This document shows, piece by piece, positions 24,459 through 38,123 of a DNA stretch of 64,000 nt (position 1 is the first letter of the stretch; each line of letters starts with the position of its first letter). This DNA is from Hydractinia symbiolongicarpus. Its lineage: Eukaryota; Cnidaria; Hydrozoa; Anthoathecata; Hydractiniidae. The stretch lies in assembly GCF_029227915.1 (NCBI RefSeq), contig NC_079880.1:7938001-8002000 (forward strand), in the 5' to 3' direction. The position numbers and the translations under genes are program-made. The notes below the pieces were generated by a model. That model searched no databases. It was not told where the DNA came from and saw only the letters and a program-made list of their open reading frames with translations.

Positions 24459-27069
24459 ACGGTTGTAACTCAAACGGATTGATACCGCTAGAAGGTCAAT
24501 GAAATTTATTTTCTGGATATATATCTATTTCTTCAGCGCGAGCTAACGCCTAGGATTGATTCCACAGTAAAAAATGACTTACTTATCTAGATTTTTTCAT
24601 AAAGCGCTATCATAGCGCCCAGTGTAATCGTTGAGTTCAAGCAATCATGTCAAATTAAAAAGAATGTTATTTCTTGGAGTCCAATTGTCTGATTGATGAC
24701 CTTTATAAGGTCAAAGTCTAAAGTAAGCTCAATTAAGTCCCACAGTCAATCGTTTTACTGTTAATAGAGATGCAACATTGTAAGAACAGAAACATATCGC
24801 TAAATACATGTTGGTACCAATATGTGATGCAACAGTTGTAACTCAAACGAATTGATACTGTTAGAAAGTCAATGAAATGTTGTTTTTGAAACTGTCTCTA
24901 TTTCTTCAGAGCGAACTAAGGGCTAGGATTGGTCCCACGGTTAAGAATGACTTATTTATCTACATTTTTAAATAAAGTGCTATCACAGCGCCCAGTGTAA
25001 TTCCACAGATACAGCAATCATGTCAAATTAAGAGGAATGTTACTTCTTGAAGTTCAATTGGCCCATTTATCTCATTTATGCAGTTCAAAGGCTAAAATCA
25101 GTTCAATTAAGTCCCATAGTAAACTGTTTCACTGTTAATAACAATGCAATCTAGTAATATCAGAAAAATATCGCTTAATACATGTTGGTACGAATATGTG
25201 ACGCAACCGTTGTAACTCAAACGGATTGATAACGCTAATGAAATTTAGTCTTTGAAACAGGGTCTATTTCTTCAGCGCGCGCTAACGGCTACGATTGGAC
25301 CCACAGCGCAAAAAGACTTATTTATCCAAATTTTTAAATGAAGTGCTACCGCAGCGCACAGTGTAATCGCTGAGTTCCAGCAATCAGGTCAAATTGAGAA
25401 GAATGTTATTTACTGGAGTTCAATTGTCTCATTGATGACTTTTATAAGGTCAAAGTCTAAAATCAGTTCAATTAAGTCCCACAGTGAATCCTTTCACTTT
25501 TTCACTTTTAATAGCGATGCAACCTTGTAATCACAGAAACATATCGCTAAATAAATGTTGGTACCAATATGTGACACAACAGTTCCAACTCAAGCGCACT
25601 TATACCGTTAGATAGTCAGTATAATGTAGTTTTTGAAACTGTCTTTATTTCTTCAGCGCAAGCTAAGGGCTAGGATTGGTCCCACAGTTAAAAAAATGAC
25701 TTATTTATCTACATTTTTAAATAAAGCGCTATCACAGCGCCCAGTGTAATCGTTGAGTTCAAGCAATCATGTCAAATTAAGAAGAATGTTATTTCTTAAA
25801 GTCCAATTGTCTCAAATATCTCATTTACAAGTTCAAAGTCTATAATCAGTTCAATTAAGTCCCACAGTCAATCGTTTCACTGTTAAAAGCGATGCAACCT
25901 AGTAACATCGGGAAAATATCGCTTAATACATGTTGGCACGAATGTGTGACGCAACCGTTGTAACTCAAACGGATTTATACCGCTAGAAAGTCAATGAAGT
26001 GAAGTTTTTGAACCTGTCTCTATTTCTTCAGCGCGGGCTAACGGCTAGGATTGGTCCCACACTAAAAAAAGACTTATTTATATAAATTTTTAAATGAAGC
26101 GCTACCACAACGCACAGTATAATCGCTGAGTTCCAGCAATCAGGTAAATTAAGAATAATGTTATTTACTGGAATTCAATTGTCTCATTGATAATTTTTAT
26201 AAGGTCAAAGTCTAAAATCAGTTCAATTAAGTCCCACAGTCAATCGTTCCACTGTTAAAAGCGATGCAACCTAGTATTATCAAAAAAACATCGCTTAATA
26301 CATGTTGGTACGAATGTGTGACGCAACCGTTGTAACTCAAACGGATTTATACCGCTAGAAAGTCAATGAAGTGAAGTTTTTGAACCTGTCTCTATTTCTT
26401 CAACGCAGGCTAACGGCTAGGATTGGTCTCACATTAAAAAAAACATAATTTATCTAAATTTTTAAATGAAGCGCTACCACAACGCACAGTGTAATCGCTG
26501 AGTTCCAGCAATCAGGTCAAATTAAGAGGAATGTTATTTCTCGGAGTCCAATTGGCTCATTTATCACAGTTATAAGGTCAAAGTCCAAAATCGGTTCAAT
26601 TAAGTCCCACAGTCAATCGTTTCTCTGTTAAAAGCTATGCAACCTAGTAATATCGGAAAAATATCGCTTAATACATGTTGGTACGAATATGTGACGCAAA
26701 CGTTGTAACTCAAACGGATTGATACCGCTAGAAAGTCAATAAAATTTACTCTCTGGAATTATCTCTATTTCTTCAGCGCGAGCTAACGTCTAGGATTGAT
26801 CCTACAGAAAAAATTGATTTACTGATCTAGATTTTTTCATAAAGCGCTATCATAGCGCCCAGTGTAATCGTTGAGTTCAGGCAATCATGTCAAATTCAGT
26901 ACAATGTTATTTCTTGGAGTTCAATTGTCTCTTTTCTGACATTCATAAGTCAAAGTCCAAGGCAGTTCAATTAAATGCCACAGTCAATCGTTTCACTGTT
27001 AAAAGCGATGCAACCTAGTAATATCGGAAAAATATCGCTTAATACATGTTGGTACGAATATGTGACGCA

Positions 27070-30000
27070 ACCGTTGTAACTCAAACGGATTGATACCGCT
27101 AGAAAGTCAATGAAGGGAAGTTTTTGAACTTGTCTCTATTTCTTCAGCGCGGGCTAACGGCTAGGATTGGTCCCACACTAAAAAATTACTTTTTTAACTA
27201 AATTTTTAAATGAAGCGCTACCACAGCGCACAGTGTAACCGCTGAGTTCCAGCAATCAGGTCAAATTAAGAAGAGTGTTACTTTTTGGAGTCCAATTGTC
27301 TCATTGATGACCTTTATAAGGTCAAACTCTAAAGTCAGTTCAATTAAGTCCCACAGTCAATCGTTTCACTGTTAGAAACGATGCAACCTAGTAATGCCAG
27401 AATATATCGCTAAATACATGTTTGTACGAATATGTGACGCAGCCGTTGTATTTCAAGCGGACGGATACGGTTAGAAACTCAATGGAATGTAGTTTTTGAA
27501 CCTGTCTCTATTTCTTCAGCGCGGGCTAACGGCTAGGATTGGTCCCACACTAAAAAAAGACTTTTTTATATAAATTTTTAAATGAAGCGCTACCACAACC
27601 CACAGTATAATCGCTGAGTTCCAGCAATCAGGTCAAATTAAGAAGAATGTTATTTACTGGAGTTCAATTGTCTCTTTTCTGACATTCATAAGATCAAAGT
27701 CCAAGGCAGTTCAATTAAATGCCACAGTCAATCGTTTCACTGTTAAAAGCGATGCAACCTAGTAATATCGGAAAAATATCGCTAAATACATGTTGGTACC
27801 AATATGTGACACAACAGTTGTAACTCAAATGGATTGATACCGCTAGAAAGTCAATGAAATTTAGTTTCTGGAAATATCTGTATTTCTTCAGCGCGAGCTA
27901 ACGTCTAGGATTGATCTTACAGAAAAAATTGACTTACTGATCTAGATTTTTTCATAAAGCGCTATCATAGCGCCCAGTGTAATCGTTGAGTTCAAGCAAT
28001 CATGTCAAATTAAGAAGAATGCTATTTCTTGGAGTCCAATTGTCTCATTTATTTCATTTATAATTTCAAAGTCTAAAATCAGTTCAATTAAGTCCCACAG
28101 TCAATCGTTTCACTCTTAAAAGCGATGCAGCCTAGTAACATTGGAAAAATATCGCTTAATACATGTTGGTACCAATATGTGACGCAACCGTTGTAACTCA
28201 AACGGACTTATACCGTTATATAGTCAGTGTAATGCAGTTTTTGAAACTGTCTCTAATTCTTCAGTGCCAGCTAACGGCTAGAATAGGTCCAACAGTAAAA
28301 ATTGACTTATTTATCTACATCTTTTAATAAAGCGTTATCACAGCGCCCAGTGTAATCGTTGAGTTCAGGCAATCATGTCAAATTCAGTACAATGTTAATT
28401 CTTGGAGTTCAATTGTCTCTTTTCTGACATTCATAAGATCAAAGTCCAAGGCAGTTCAATTAAATGCCACAGTCAATCGTTTCACTGTTAAAAGCGATGC
28501 AACCTAGTAATATCGGAAAAATATCGCTTAATACATGTTGGTACGAATATGTGACGCAACCGTTGTAACTCAAACGGATTGATACCGCTAGAAAGTCAAT
28601 GAAGTGAAGTTTTTGAACTTGTCTCTATTTCTTCAGCGCGGGCTAACGGCTAGGATTGGTCCCACACTAAAAAATTACTTATTTAACTAAATTTTTAAAT
28701 GAAGCGCTACCACAGCGCACAGTTTAACCGCTGAGTTCCAGCAATCAGGTCAAATTAAGAAGAATGTTACTTTTTGGAGTCCAATTGTCTCATTGATGAC
28801 CTTCATAAGGACAAACTCTAAACTCAGTTCAATTAAGTCCCACAGTCAACCGTTTCACTGTTAAAAGCGATGCGGCCTAGTAACATCGGAAAAATATCGC
28901 TTAATACATGTTGGTACGAATATGTGACGCAACCGTTGTAACTCAAACGGATTGACACCGCTAGAAAGTCAATGAAATGCAGTTTTTGAAAATGTCTCTA
29001 TTTCTTCAGCGCGAGCTAACGGCTAGGATTGGTTCCACAGTAAAAAATGACTTATTTAACTAAATTTTTAAATGAAGCGCTACCACAACGCACAGTGTAA
29101 CCGCTGAGTTCCAGCAATCAGGTCAAATTAAAAGGAATGTTATTTCTTGAAGTTCAATTGGCTCATTTATCAAAGATATAAGGTCAAAGTCCAAAATCAG
29201 TTCAATTAAGTCCCACAGTGAATCCTTTCACTGGTAATAGCGATGCAACCTTGTAATAACAGAAACATATCGCTAAATACATGTTGGTACCAGTATGTGA
29301 CACAACAGTTGTAACTCAAACGAATTGATACCGTTAGATAGTCAATGAAATGTAGTTTTTGAAACTGTCTCTATTTCTTCAGAGCGAACTAAGGGCTAGG
29401 ATTGGTCCCACGGTTAAGAATGACTTATTTATCTACATTTTTAAATGAAGCGCTATCACAGCGCCAAGTGTAATTCCACAGATACAGCAATCATGTCAAA
29501 TTAAGAGGAGTGTTATTTCTTGAAGTTCAATTGGCTCATTTATCAAAGTTATAAGGTCAAAGTCCAAAATCAGTTCAATTAATCCCCATAGTAAACTGTT
29601 TCACTGTTAAAAACGATGCAATCTAGTAATATCGTAAAAATATCGCTTAATACATGTTGGTACGAATATGTGACGCAACCGTTGTAACTCAAACGGATTG
29701 ATACCGCTAGAAAGTCAATGAAGGGAAGTTTTTGAACTTGTCTCTATTTCTTCAGCGCGGGCTAACGGCTAGGATTGGTCCCACACTAAAAAATTACTTT
29801 TTTAACTAAATTTTTAAATGAAGCGCTACCACAGCGCACAGTGTAACCGCTGAGTTCCAGCAATCAGGTCAAATTAAGAAGAGTGTTACTTTTTGGAGTC
29901 CAATTGTCTCATTGATGACCTTTATAAGGTCAAACTCTAAAGTCAGTTCAATTAAGTCCCACAGTCAATCGTTTCACTGTTAGAAACGATGCAACCTAGT

Positions 30001-32285
30001 AATGCCAGAATATATCGCTAAATACATGTTTGTACGAATATGTGACGCAGCCGTTGTATTTCAAGCGGACGGATACGGTTAGAAACTCAATGGAATGTAG
30101 TTTTTGAACCTGTCTCTATTTCTTCAGCGCGGGCTAACGGCTAGGATTGGTCCCACACTAAAAAAAGACTTTTTTATATAAATTTTTAAATGAAGCGCTA
30201 CCACAACCCACAGTATAATCGCTGAGTTCCAGCAATCAGGTCAAATTAAGAAGAATGTTATTTACTGGACTTCAATTGTCTCTTTTCTGACATTCATAAG
30301 ATCAAAGTCCAAGGCAGTTCAATTAAATGCCACAGTCAATCGTTTCACTGTTAAAAGCGATGCAACCTAGTAATATCGGAAAAATATCGCTAAATACATG
30401 TTGGTACCAATATGTGACACAACAGTTGTAACTCAAACGGATTGATACCGCTAGAAAGTCAATGAAATTTAGTTTCTGGAAATATCTGTATTTCTTCAGC
30501 GCGAGCTAACGTCTAGGATTGATCTTACAGAAAAAATTGACTTACTGATCTAGATTTTTTCATAAAGCGCTATCATAGCGCCCAGTGTAATCGTTGAGTT
30601 CAAGCAATCATGTCAAATTAAGAAGAATGCTGTTTCTTGGAGTCCAATTGTCTCATTTATTTCATTTATAATTTCAAAGTCTAAAATCAGTTCAATTAAG
30701 TCCCACAGTCAATCGTTTCACTCTTAAAAGCGATGCAGCCTAGTAACATTGGAAAAATATCGCTTAATACATGTTGGTACCAATATGTGACGCAACCGTT
30801 GTAACTCAAACGGACTTATACCGTTATATAGTCAGTGTAATGCAGTTTTTGAAACTGTCTCTAATTCTTCAGTGCCAGCTAACGGCTAGAATAGGTCCAA
30901 CAGTAAAAATTGACTTATTTATCTACATCTTTTAATAAAGCGTTATCACAGCGCCCAGTGTAATCGTTGAGTTCAGGCAATCATGTCAAATTCAGTACAA
31001 TGTTAATTCTTGGAGTTCAATTGTCTCTTTTCTGACATTCATAAGATCAAAGTCCAAGGCAGTTCAATTAAATGCCACAGTCAATCGTTTCACTGTTAAA
31101 AGCGATGCAACCTAGTAATATCGGAAAAATATCGCTTAATACATGTTGGTACGAATATGTGACGCAACCGTTGTAACTCAAACGGATTGATACCGCTAGA
31201 AAGTCAATGAAGTGAAGTTTTTGAACTTGTCTCTATTTCTTCAGCGCGGGCTAACGGCTAGGATTGGTCCCACACTAAAAAATTACTTATTTAACTAAAT
31301 TTTTAAATGAAGCGCTACCACAGCGCACAGTGTAACCGCTGAGTTCCAGCAATCAGGTCAAATTAAGAAGAATGTTACTTTTTGGAGTCCAATTGTCTCA
31401 TTGATGACCTTCATAAGGTCAAACTCTAAACTCAGTTCAATTAAGTCCCACAGTCAACCGTTTCACTGTTAAAAGCGATGCGGCCTAGTAACATCGGAAA
31501 AATATCGCTTAATACATGTTGGTACGAATATGTGACGCAACCGTTGTAACTCAAACGGATTGACACCGCTAGAAAGTCAATGAAATGCAGTTTTTGAAAA
31601 TGTCTCTATTTCTTCAGCGCGAGCTAACGGTTAGGATTGGTTCCACAGTAAAAAATGACTTATTTAACTAAATTTTTAAATGAAGCGCTACCACAACGCA
31701 CAGTGTAACCGCTGAGTTCCAGCAATCAGGTCAAATTAAAAGGAATGTTATTTCTTGAAGTTCAATTGGCTCATTTATCAAAGATATAAGGTCAAAGTCC
31801 AAAATCAGTTCAATTAAGTCCCACAGTGAATCCTTTCACTGGTAATAGCGATGCAACCTTGTAATAACAGAAACATATCGCTAAATACATGTTGGTACCA
31901 GTATGTGACACAACAGTTGTAACTCAAACGAATTGATACCGTTAGATAGTCAATGAAATGTAGTTTTTGAAACTGTCTCTATTTCTTCAGAGCGAACTAA
32001 GGGCTAGGATTGGTCCCACGGTTAAGAATGACTTATTTATCTACATTTTTAAATGAAGCGCTATCACAGCGCCAAGTGTAATTCCACAGATACAGCAATC
32101 ATGTCAAATTAAGAGGAGTGTTATTTCTTGAAGTTCAATTGGCTCATTTATCAAAGTTATAAGGTCAAAGTCCAAAATCAGTTCAATTAATCCCCATAGT
32201 AAATTCTTTCACTGTTAAAAACGATGCAATCTAGTAATATCGGAAAAATATCGCTTAACACATGTTGGTACGAATGTGTGACGCA
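27070..32285 (+). repeat. 2,608-bp higher-order repeat, two copies (7 monomers each)
   Basis: Copy 1 is 27,070-29,677 and copy 2 is 29,678-32,285. I noticed six single-base differences, for example near 27,659 versus 30,267 and near 29,021 versus 31,629, so identity is above 99%. Copy 2 drifts from copy 1 near 32,205, entering the 1,095-bp array. Confidence 0.9.
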
Positions 32286-35200
32286 ACCGTTGTAACTCAA
32301 ACAAATTGATACCGCTAGAAGGTCAATGAAATTTAGCTTCTGGAAATATCTCTACTTCTTCAGCGCGAGCTAACGCCTAGGATTGATCCCACAGTAAAAA
32401 ATGACTTACTTTTCTAGATTTTTTCATAAAGCGCTGTCATAGCGACCAGTGTAATCGTTGTGTTCAAGCAGTCATGTCAAATTAAAAAGAATGTTATTTC
32501 TTGGAGTCCAATTGTCTGATTGATGACCTTTATAAGGTCAAAGTCTAAAGTAAGCTCAATTAAGTCCCACAGTCAATCGTTTTACTGTTAATGGCGATGC
32601 AACCTTGTAAGCACAGAAACATATCGCTAAATACATGTTGGTACTAATATGTGAAGCAACAGTTGTAACTCAAACGAATTGATACTGTTGGAAAGTCAAT
32701 GAAACGTAGTCTTTGAAACTGTCTCTATTTCTTAGGCGCGATCTAACAGCAAGGACTTATTTATCAAAATTTTTAAATGAAACGCTACCACAACGCACAG
32801 TGTAATCGCTGAGTTCCACCAATCAGGTCAAATTAAGAAGAATGTTATTTCTTGGAATCCAATTGTCTCATTGATGACCTTTATGAGGTCAAAGACTGAA
32901 GACAGTTCAATTAAGTACCACAGTCAATCGTTTTACTGTTATTAGCGATGCAGCCTTGTAAGAACAGAAAGATATCGCTAAATACATGCTGGTACCAATA
33001 TGTGACGCAACAGTTGTAACTCAAACGGACTGATACCGTTAGATAGTCAATATAATGTAGTTTTTGAAACGGTCACTATTTCTTCAGAGCCAGCAGGGCT
33101 AGGATTAATCCCACGGTTAAGAATGACCTACTTCTCTACATTTTTAAATAAAGCGCTATCACAGCGCTCAGTGTAATTCCACAGATACAGCAATCATGGC
33201 AAATTAAGAGGAATGTTATTTCTTGAAGTTCAATTGGCTCATTTATCAAAGTTATGAGGTCAAAGTCCAAAATCAGTTCAATTAATCCCCATAGTAAACT
33301 GTTTCACTGTTAAAAACGATGCAATCTAGTAATATTGGAAAAATATCGCTTAATACATGTTCGTACGAATGTGTGACGCAACCGTTGTAACTCAAACGGA
33401 TTGATACCGCTAGAAGGTCAATGAAATTTAGCTTCTGGAAATATCTCTACTTCTTCAGCGCGAGCTAACGCCTAGGATTGATCCCACAGTAAAAAATGAC
33501 TTACTTTTCTAGATTTTTTCATAAAGCGCTGTCATAGCGCCCAGTGTAATCGTTGAGTTCAAGCAATCATGTCAAATTAAAAAGAATGTTATTTCTTGGA
33601 GTCCAATTGTCTGATTGATGACCTTTATAAGGTCAAAGTCTAAAGTAAGCTCAATTAAGTCCCACAGTCAATCGTTTTACTGTTAATAGCGATGCAACCT
33701 TGTAAGCACAGAAACATATCGCTAAATACATGTTGGTACCAATATGTGACGCAACAGTTGTAACTAAAACGAATTGATACCGTTGGAAAGTCAATGAAAC
33801 GTAGTCTTTGAAACTGTCTCTATTTCTTCAGCGCGATCTAACAGCAAGGACTTATTTATCAAAATTTTTAAATGAAACGCTACCACAACGCACAGTGTAA
33901 TCGCTGATTTCCACCAATCAGGTCAAATTAAGAAGAATGTTATTTCTTGGAATCCAATTGTCTCATTGATGACCTTTATGAGGTCAAACTCTAAAGACAG
34001 TTCAATTAAGTACCACAGTCAATCGTTTTACTGTTAATAGCGATGCAACCTTGTAAGAACAGAAACATATCGCTAAATACATGCTGGTACCAATATGTGA
34101 CGCAACAGTTGTAACTCAAACGGACTGATACCGTTAGATAGTCAATATAATGTAGTTTTTGAAACGGTCACTATTTCTTCAGAGCCAGCAGGGCTAGGAT
34201 TAATCCCACGGTTAAGAATGACCTACTTCTCTACATTTTTAAATAAAGCGCTATCACAGCGCCCAGTGTAATTCCACAGATACAGCAATCATTTCAAATT
34301 AAGAGGAATGTTATTTCTTGAAGTTCAATTGGCTCATTTATCAAAGTTATGAGGTCAAAGTCCAAAATCAGTTCAATTAATCCCCATAGTAAACTGTTTC
34401 ACTGTTAAAAACGATGCAATCTAGTAATATTGGAAAAATATCGCTTAATACATGTTCGTACGAATGTGTGACGCAACCGTTGTAACTCAAACGGATTTAT
34501 ACCGCTAGAAGGTCAATGAAATTTAGCTTCTGGAAATATCTCTACTTCTTCAGCGCGAGCTAACGCCTAGGATTGATCCCACAGTAAAAAATGACTTACT
34601 TTTCTAGATTTTTTCATAAAGCGCTGTCATAGCGCCCAGTGTAATCGTTGAGTTCAAGCAATCATGTCAAATTAAAAAGAATGTTATTTCTTGGAGTCCA
34701 ATTGTCTGATTGATGACCTTTATAAGGTCAAAGTCTAAAGTAAGCTCAATTAAGTCCCACAGTCAATCGTTTTACTGTTAATAGCGATGCAACCTTGTAA
34801 GCACAGAAACATATCGCTAAATACATGTTGGTACCAATATGTGACGCAACAGTTGTAACTCAAACGAATTGATACCGTTGGAAAGTCAATGAAACGTAGT
34901 CTTTGAAACTGTCTCTATTTCTTCAGCGCGATCTAACAGCAAGGACTTATTTATCAAAATTTTTAAATGAAACGCTACCACAACGCACAGTGTAATCGCT
35001 GATTTCCACCAATCAGGTCAAATTAAGAAGAATGTTATTTCTTGGAATCCAATTGTCTCATTGATGACCTTTATGAGGTCAAACTCTAAAGACAGTTCAA
35101 TTAAGTACCACAGCCAATCGTTTTACTGTTAATAGCGATGCAACCTTGTAAGAACAGAAACATATCGCTAAATACATGCTGGTACCAATATGTGACGCAA

Positions 35201-35570
35201 CAGTTGTAACTCAAACGGACTGATACCGTTAGATAGTCAATATAATGTAGTTTTTGAAACGGTCACTATTTCTTCAGAGCCAGCAGGGCTAGGATTAATC
35301 CCACGGTTAAGAATGACCTACTTCTCTACATTTTTAAATAAAGCGCTATCACAGCGCCCAGTGTAATTCCACAGATACAGCAATCATTTCAAATTAAGAG
35401 GAATGTTATTTCTTGTAGTTCAATTGGCTCATTTATCAAAGTTATAAGGTCAAAGTCCAAAATCACTTCAATTAATCCCCATAGTAAACTGTTTCACTGT
35501 TAAAAACGATGCAATCTAGTAATATCGGAAAAATATCGCTTAATACATGTTGGTACCAATGTGTGACGCA
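32286..35570 (+). repeat. 1,095-bp higher-order repeat, three copies (second array)
   Basis: Boxes at 32,286, 33,381, 34,476 and 35,571 are each exactly 1,095 bp apart. The same three-monomer unit, including the ~21-bp shortened monomer, is found at 22,269-24,458. This array is distinguished by GAAATTTAGCTTCTGG and TTACTTTTCTAG variants. Confidence 0.9.
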
Positions 35571-36316
35571 ACCGTTGTAACTCAAACCGATTGATACCGC
35601 TAGAAGGTCAATGAAATTTAGCTTCTGGAAATATCTCTATTTCTTCAGCGCGCGCAAACGGCTAGGATTGGTCCCACACTAAAAAATGACTTATTTATCC
35701 AAATTTTTAAATGAAGTGCTACCGCAGCACACAGTGTAATCGCCGAGTTCCAGCAATCAGATCAAATTAAGAAGAATGTTATTTCTTGGAATCCAAATTT
35801 CTCATTGATCGCCTTTATAAGGTCAAAGTCTAAAGACAGTTCAATTAAGTACCACAGTCAATCGTTTTACTGTTAATAGCGATGCAACCTTGTAATAACA
35901 GAAACATATCGCTAAATACATGTTGGTACCAATATTTGACACTACAGTTGTAACTCAAACGAATTGATACCGTTAGATAGTCAACGAAATGTAGTTTTTA
36001 AAACGGTCTCTACTTCTTCAGGGCGAACTAAGGGCTAAGATTGGTCCCACGGTAAAGAATGACTTATTTATCTACATTTTTAATTAAAACGCTATCACAG
36101 CGCCCAGTGTAATTCCACAGATACAGCAATCATGTCAAATTAAGAGGAATGTTATTTCTTAAAGTTCAATTGGCTCATTTATCAAAGTTATAAGGTCAAA
36201 GTCCAAAATCAGTTCAATTAAGTCCCATAGTAAACTGTTTTACTGTTAAAAACGATGCAATCTAGTAATATCGGAAAAATATCGCTTAATACATGTTGGT
36301 ACGAATATGTGACGCA

Positions 36317-37409
36317 ACCGTTGTAACTCAAACGGATTGATACCGCTAGAAGGTCAATGAAATTTAGTTTCTGGAAATATCTCTACTTCTTCAGCGCGAG
36401 CTAACGCCTAGGATTGATCCAACAGTAAAAAATGACTTACTTATCTAGATTTTTTCATAAAGCGCTATCATAGCGCCCAGTGTAATCGTTGAGTTCAAGC
36501 AATCATGTCAAATTAAAAGGAATGTTATTTCTTGGAGTCCAATTGTCTGATTGATGACCTTTATAAGGTCAAAGTCTAAAGTAAGCTCAATTAAGTCCCA
36601 CAGTCAATCGTTTTACTGTTAATAGCGATGCAACCTTGTAAGCACAGAAACATATCGCTAAATACATGTTGGTACCAATATGTGACGCAACAGTTGCAAC
36701 TCAATCGAATTGATACCGTTAGAAAGTCAATGAAACGTAGTCTTTGAAACTGTCTCTATTTCTTCAGCGCGATCTAACAGCAAGGACTTATTTATCAAAA
36801 TTTTTAAATGAAACGCTACCACAACGCACAGTGTAATCGCTGAGATCCACCAATCAGGTCAAATTAAGAAGAATTTTATTTCTTGGAATCCAAATGTCTC
36901 ATTGATGACCTTTATAAGGTCAAAGTCTAAAGACAGTTCAATTAAGTACCACAGTCAATCCTTTTACTGTTAATAGCGATGCAACCTTGTAAGAACAAAA
37001 ACATATCGCTAAATACATGTTGGTACCAATATGTGACGCAACAGTTGTAACTCAAACGGACTGATACCGTTAGATAGTCAATATAATGTAGTTTTTAAAA
37101 CGGTCACTATTTCTTCAGAGCGAGCAGGGCTAGGATTAGTCCCACGGTTAAGAATGACCTAGTTATCTACATTTTTAAATAAAGCGCTATCACAGCGCCC
37201 AGTGTAATCCCACAGTTACAGCAATCATGTCAAATTAAGAGAAATGTTATTTTTGGAGTCCAATTATCTCATTTATCACATTTGTAAGGTCAAAGTCCCA
37301 AATGAGTTCATTAAGTACCACAGTCAATCGTTTCACTGTTAAAAGCGATGGAACCTAGTAATATCGGACAAATATCGTTTAATACATGTTGGTACGAATA
37401 TGTGACAAA
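36317..37409 (+). repeat. 1,095-type higher-order repeat, single diverged copy
   Basis: A third location of the same three-monomer unit, here 1,093 bp long, with the shortened monomer (AACAGCAAGGACTTATTTAT) and the CATAGCGCC variant. It is more diverged than the tandem copies and adjoins the inverted duplication. Confidence 0.8.
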
Positions 37410-37974
37410 ACGGTTGTAACTGAAACGGATTGATAACGTTAGTAAGACAATGAATCGTGGTTTTTGAAAGTGTCTCTAGTTTTTCAGCCCGCGCTAGCGA
37501 CTAGGATTGGTCCCACCGTAAAAAAATGTCTTATTTATCTCAATTTCTAAATAAAGCTCTACCACAGCACCCGGTGTAATCGCTGAGTTCCAGCATTCAT
37601 GTCCAATTAGGAGGAATATTACTTCTTGGAGTCCAATTATATCATTTTAACACATTTGTAAGGTCAATGTACAAAATCAGTTCATTAAGTACCACAGTCA
37701 ATCGTTTCACTGTTAAAAGCGATGCAACCTAGTAATATCGGACAAATATCGCTTAATACATGTTGGAGCGAACATGTGATGCAACGGTTGTAACTCAAAC
37801 AGACTGATACCGTTAGAAAGTCAATGAAATGTAGTTTTTGAAACTGTCTCTATTTCTTCAGCGCACTCTAATGGCTAGGATTGGTGCCACAGTAAAAAGT
37901 GACTTATTTATCTACATTTTTAAAAAAAGTGCTACCACAATGTAATACGTGAGTTCAAGCAATCATGTGAAATT
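37245..37974 (+). repeat. Left arm of an inverted duplication
   Basis: The reverse complement of this ~730-bp segment lies at 39,670-40,397. Paired positions sum to 77,642-77,644 along the whole arm: 37,251 with 40,391, 37,491 with 40,152, 37,768 with 39,876 and 37,961 with 39,683. Private variants shared by both arms include CCCGCGCTAGCGACTAGG, TTGGAGCGAACATGTGATGC and a shortened monomer ACCACAATGTAAT. About five mismatches were seen in ~300 bp compared. Confidence 0.9.
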
Positions 37975-38123
37975 TTGAGGAATGTTATTTCTTGGAGTTC
38001 AATTGGCTCATTTATCACAGTCATAAGTCAAAGTCCAAAATCAGTTCAATTAAGTCCCACAGTAACTCGTTTCACAGTTAAAAGCGATGCAACCTAGTAA
38101 CATCGGAAAAACATGTTAGTACG

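Larger units (their letters stand above)
14573..38123 (+). repeat. Satellite array, forward orientation, between LINE and strand switch
   Basis: About 63 monomers in the same orientation as 1-11,115, starting within TGTTGGCACCAATATGTGAC, the point at which the LINE interrupted a monomer. It contains several distinct higher-order repeats, listed separately. The stretches 14,573-15,299, 17,044-19,785, 21,274-22,268 and 24,459-27,069 are diverged monomers without a clear higher-order register. No gene or other element was seen. Confidence 0.96.
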
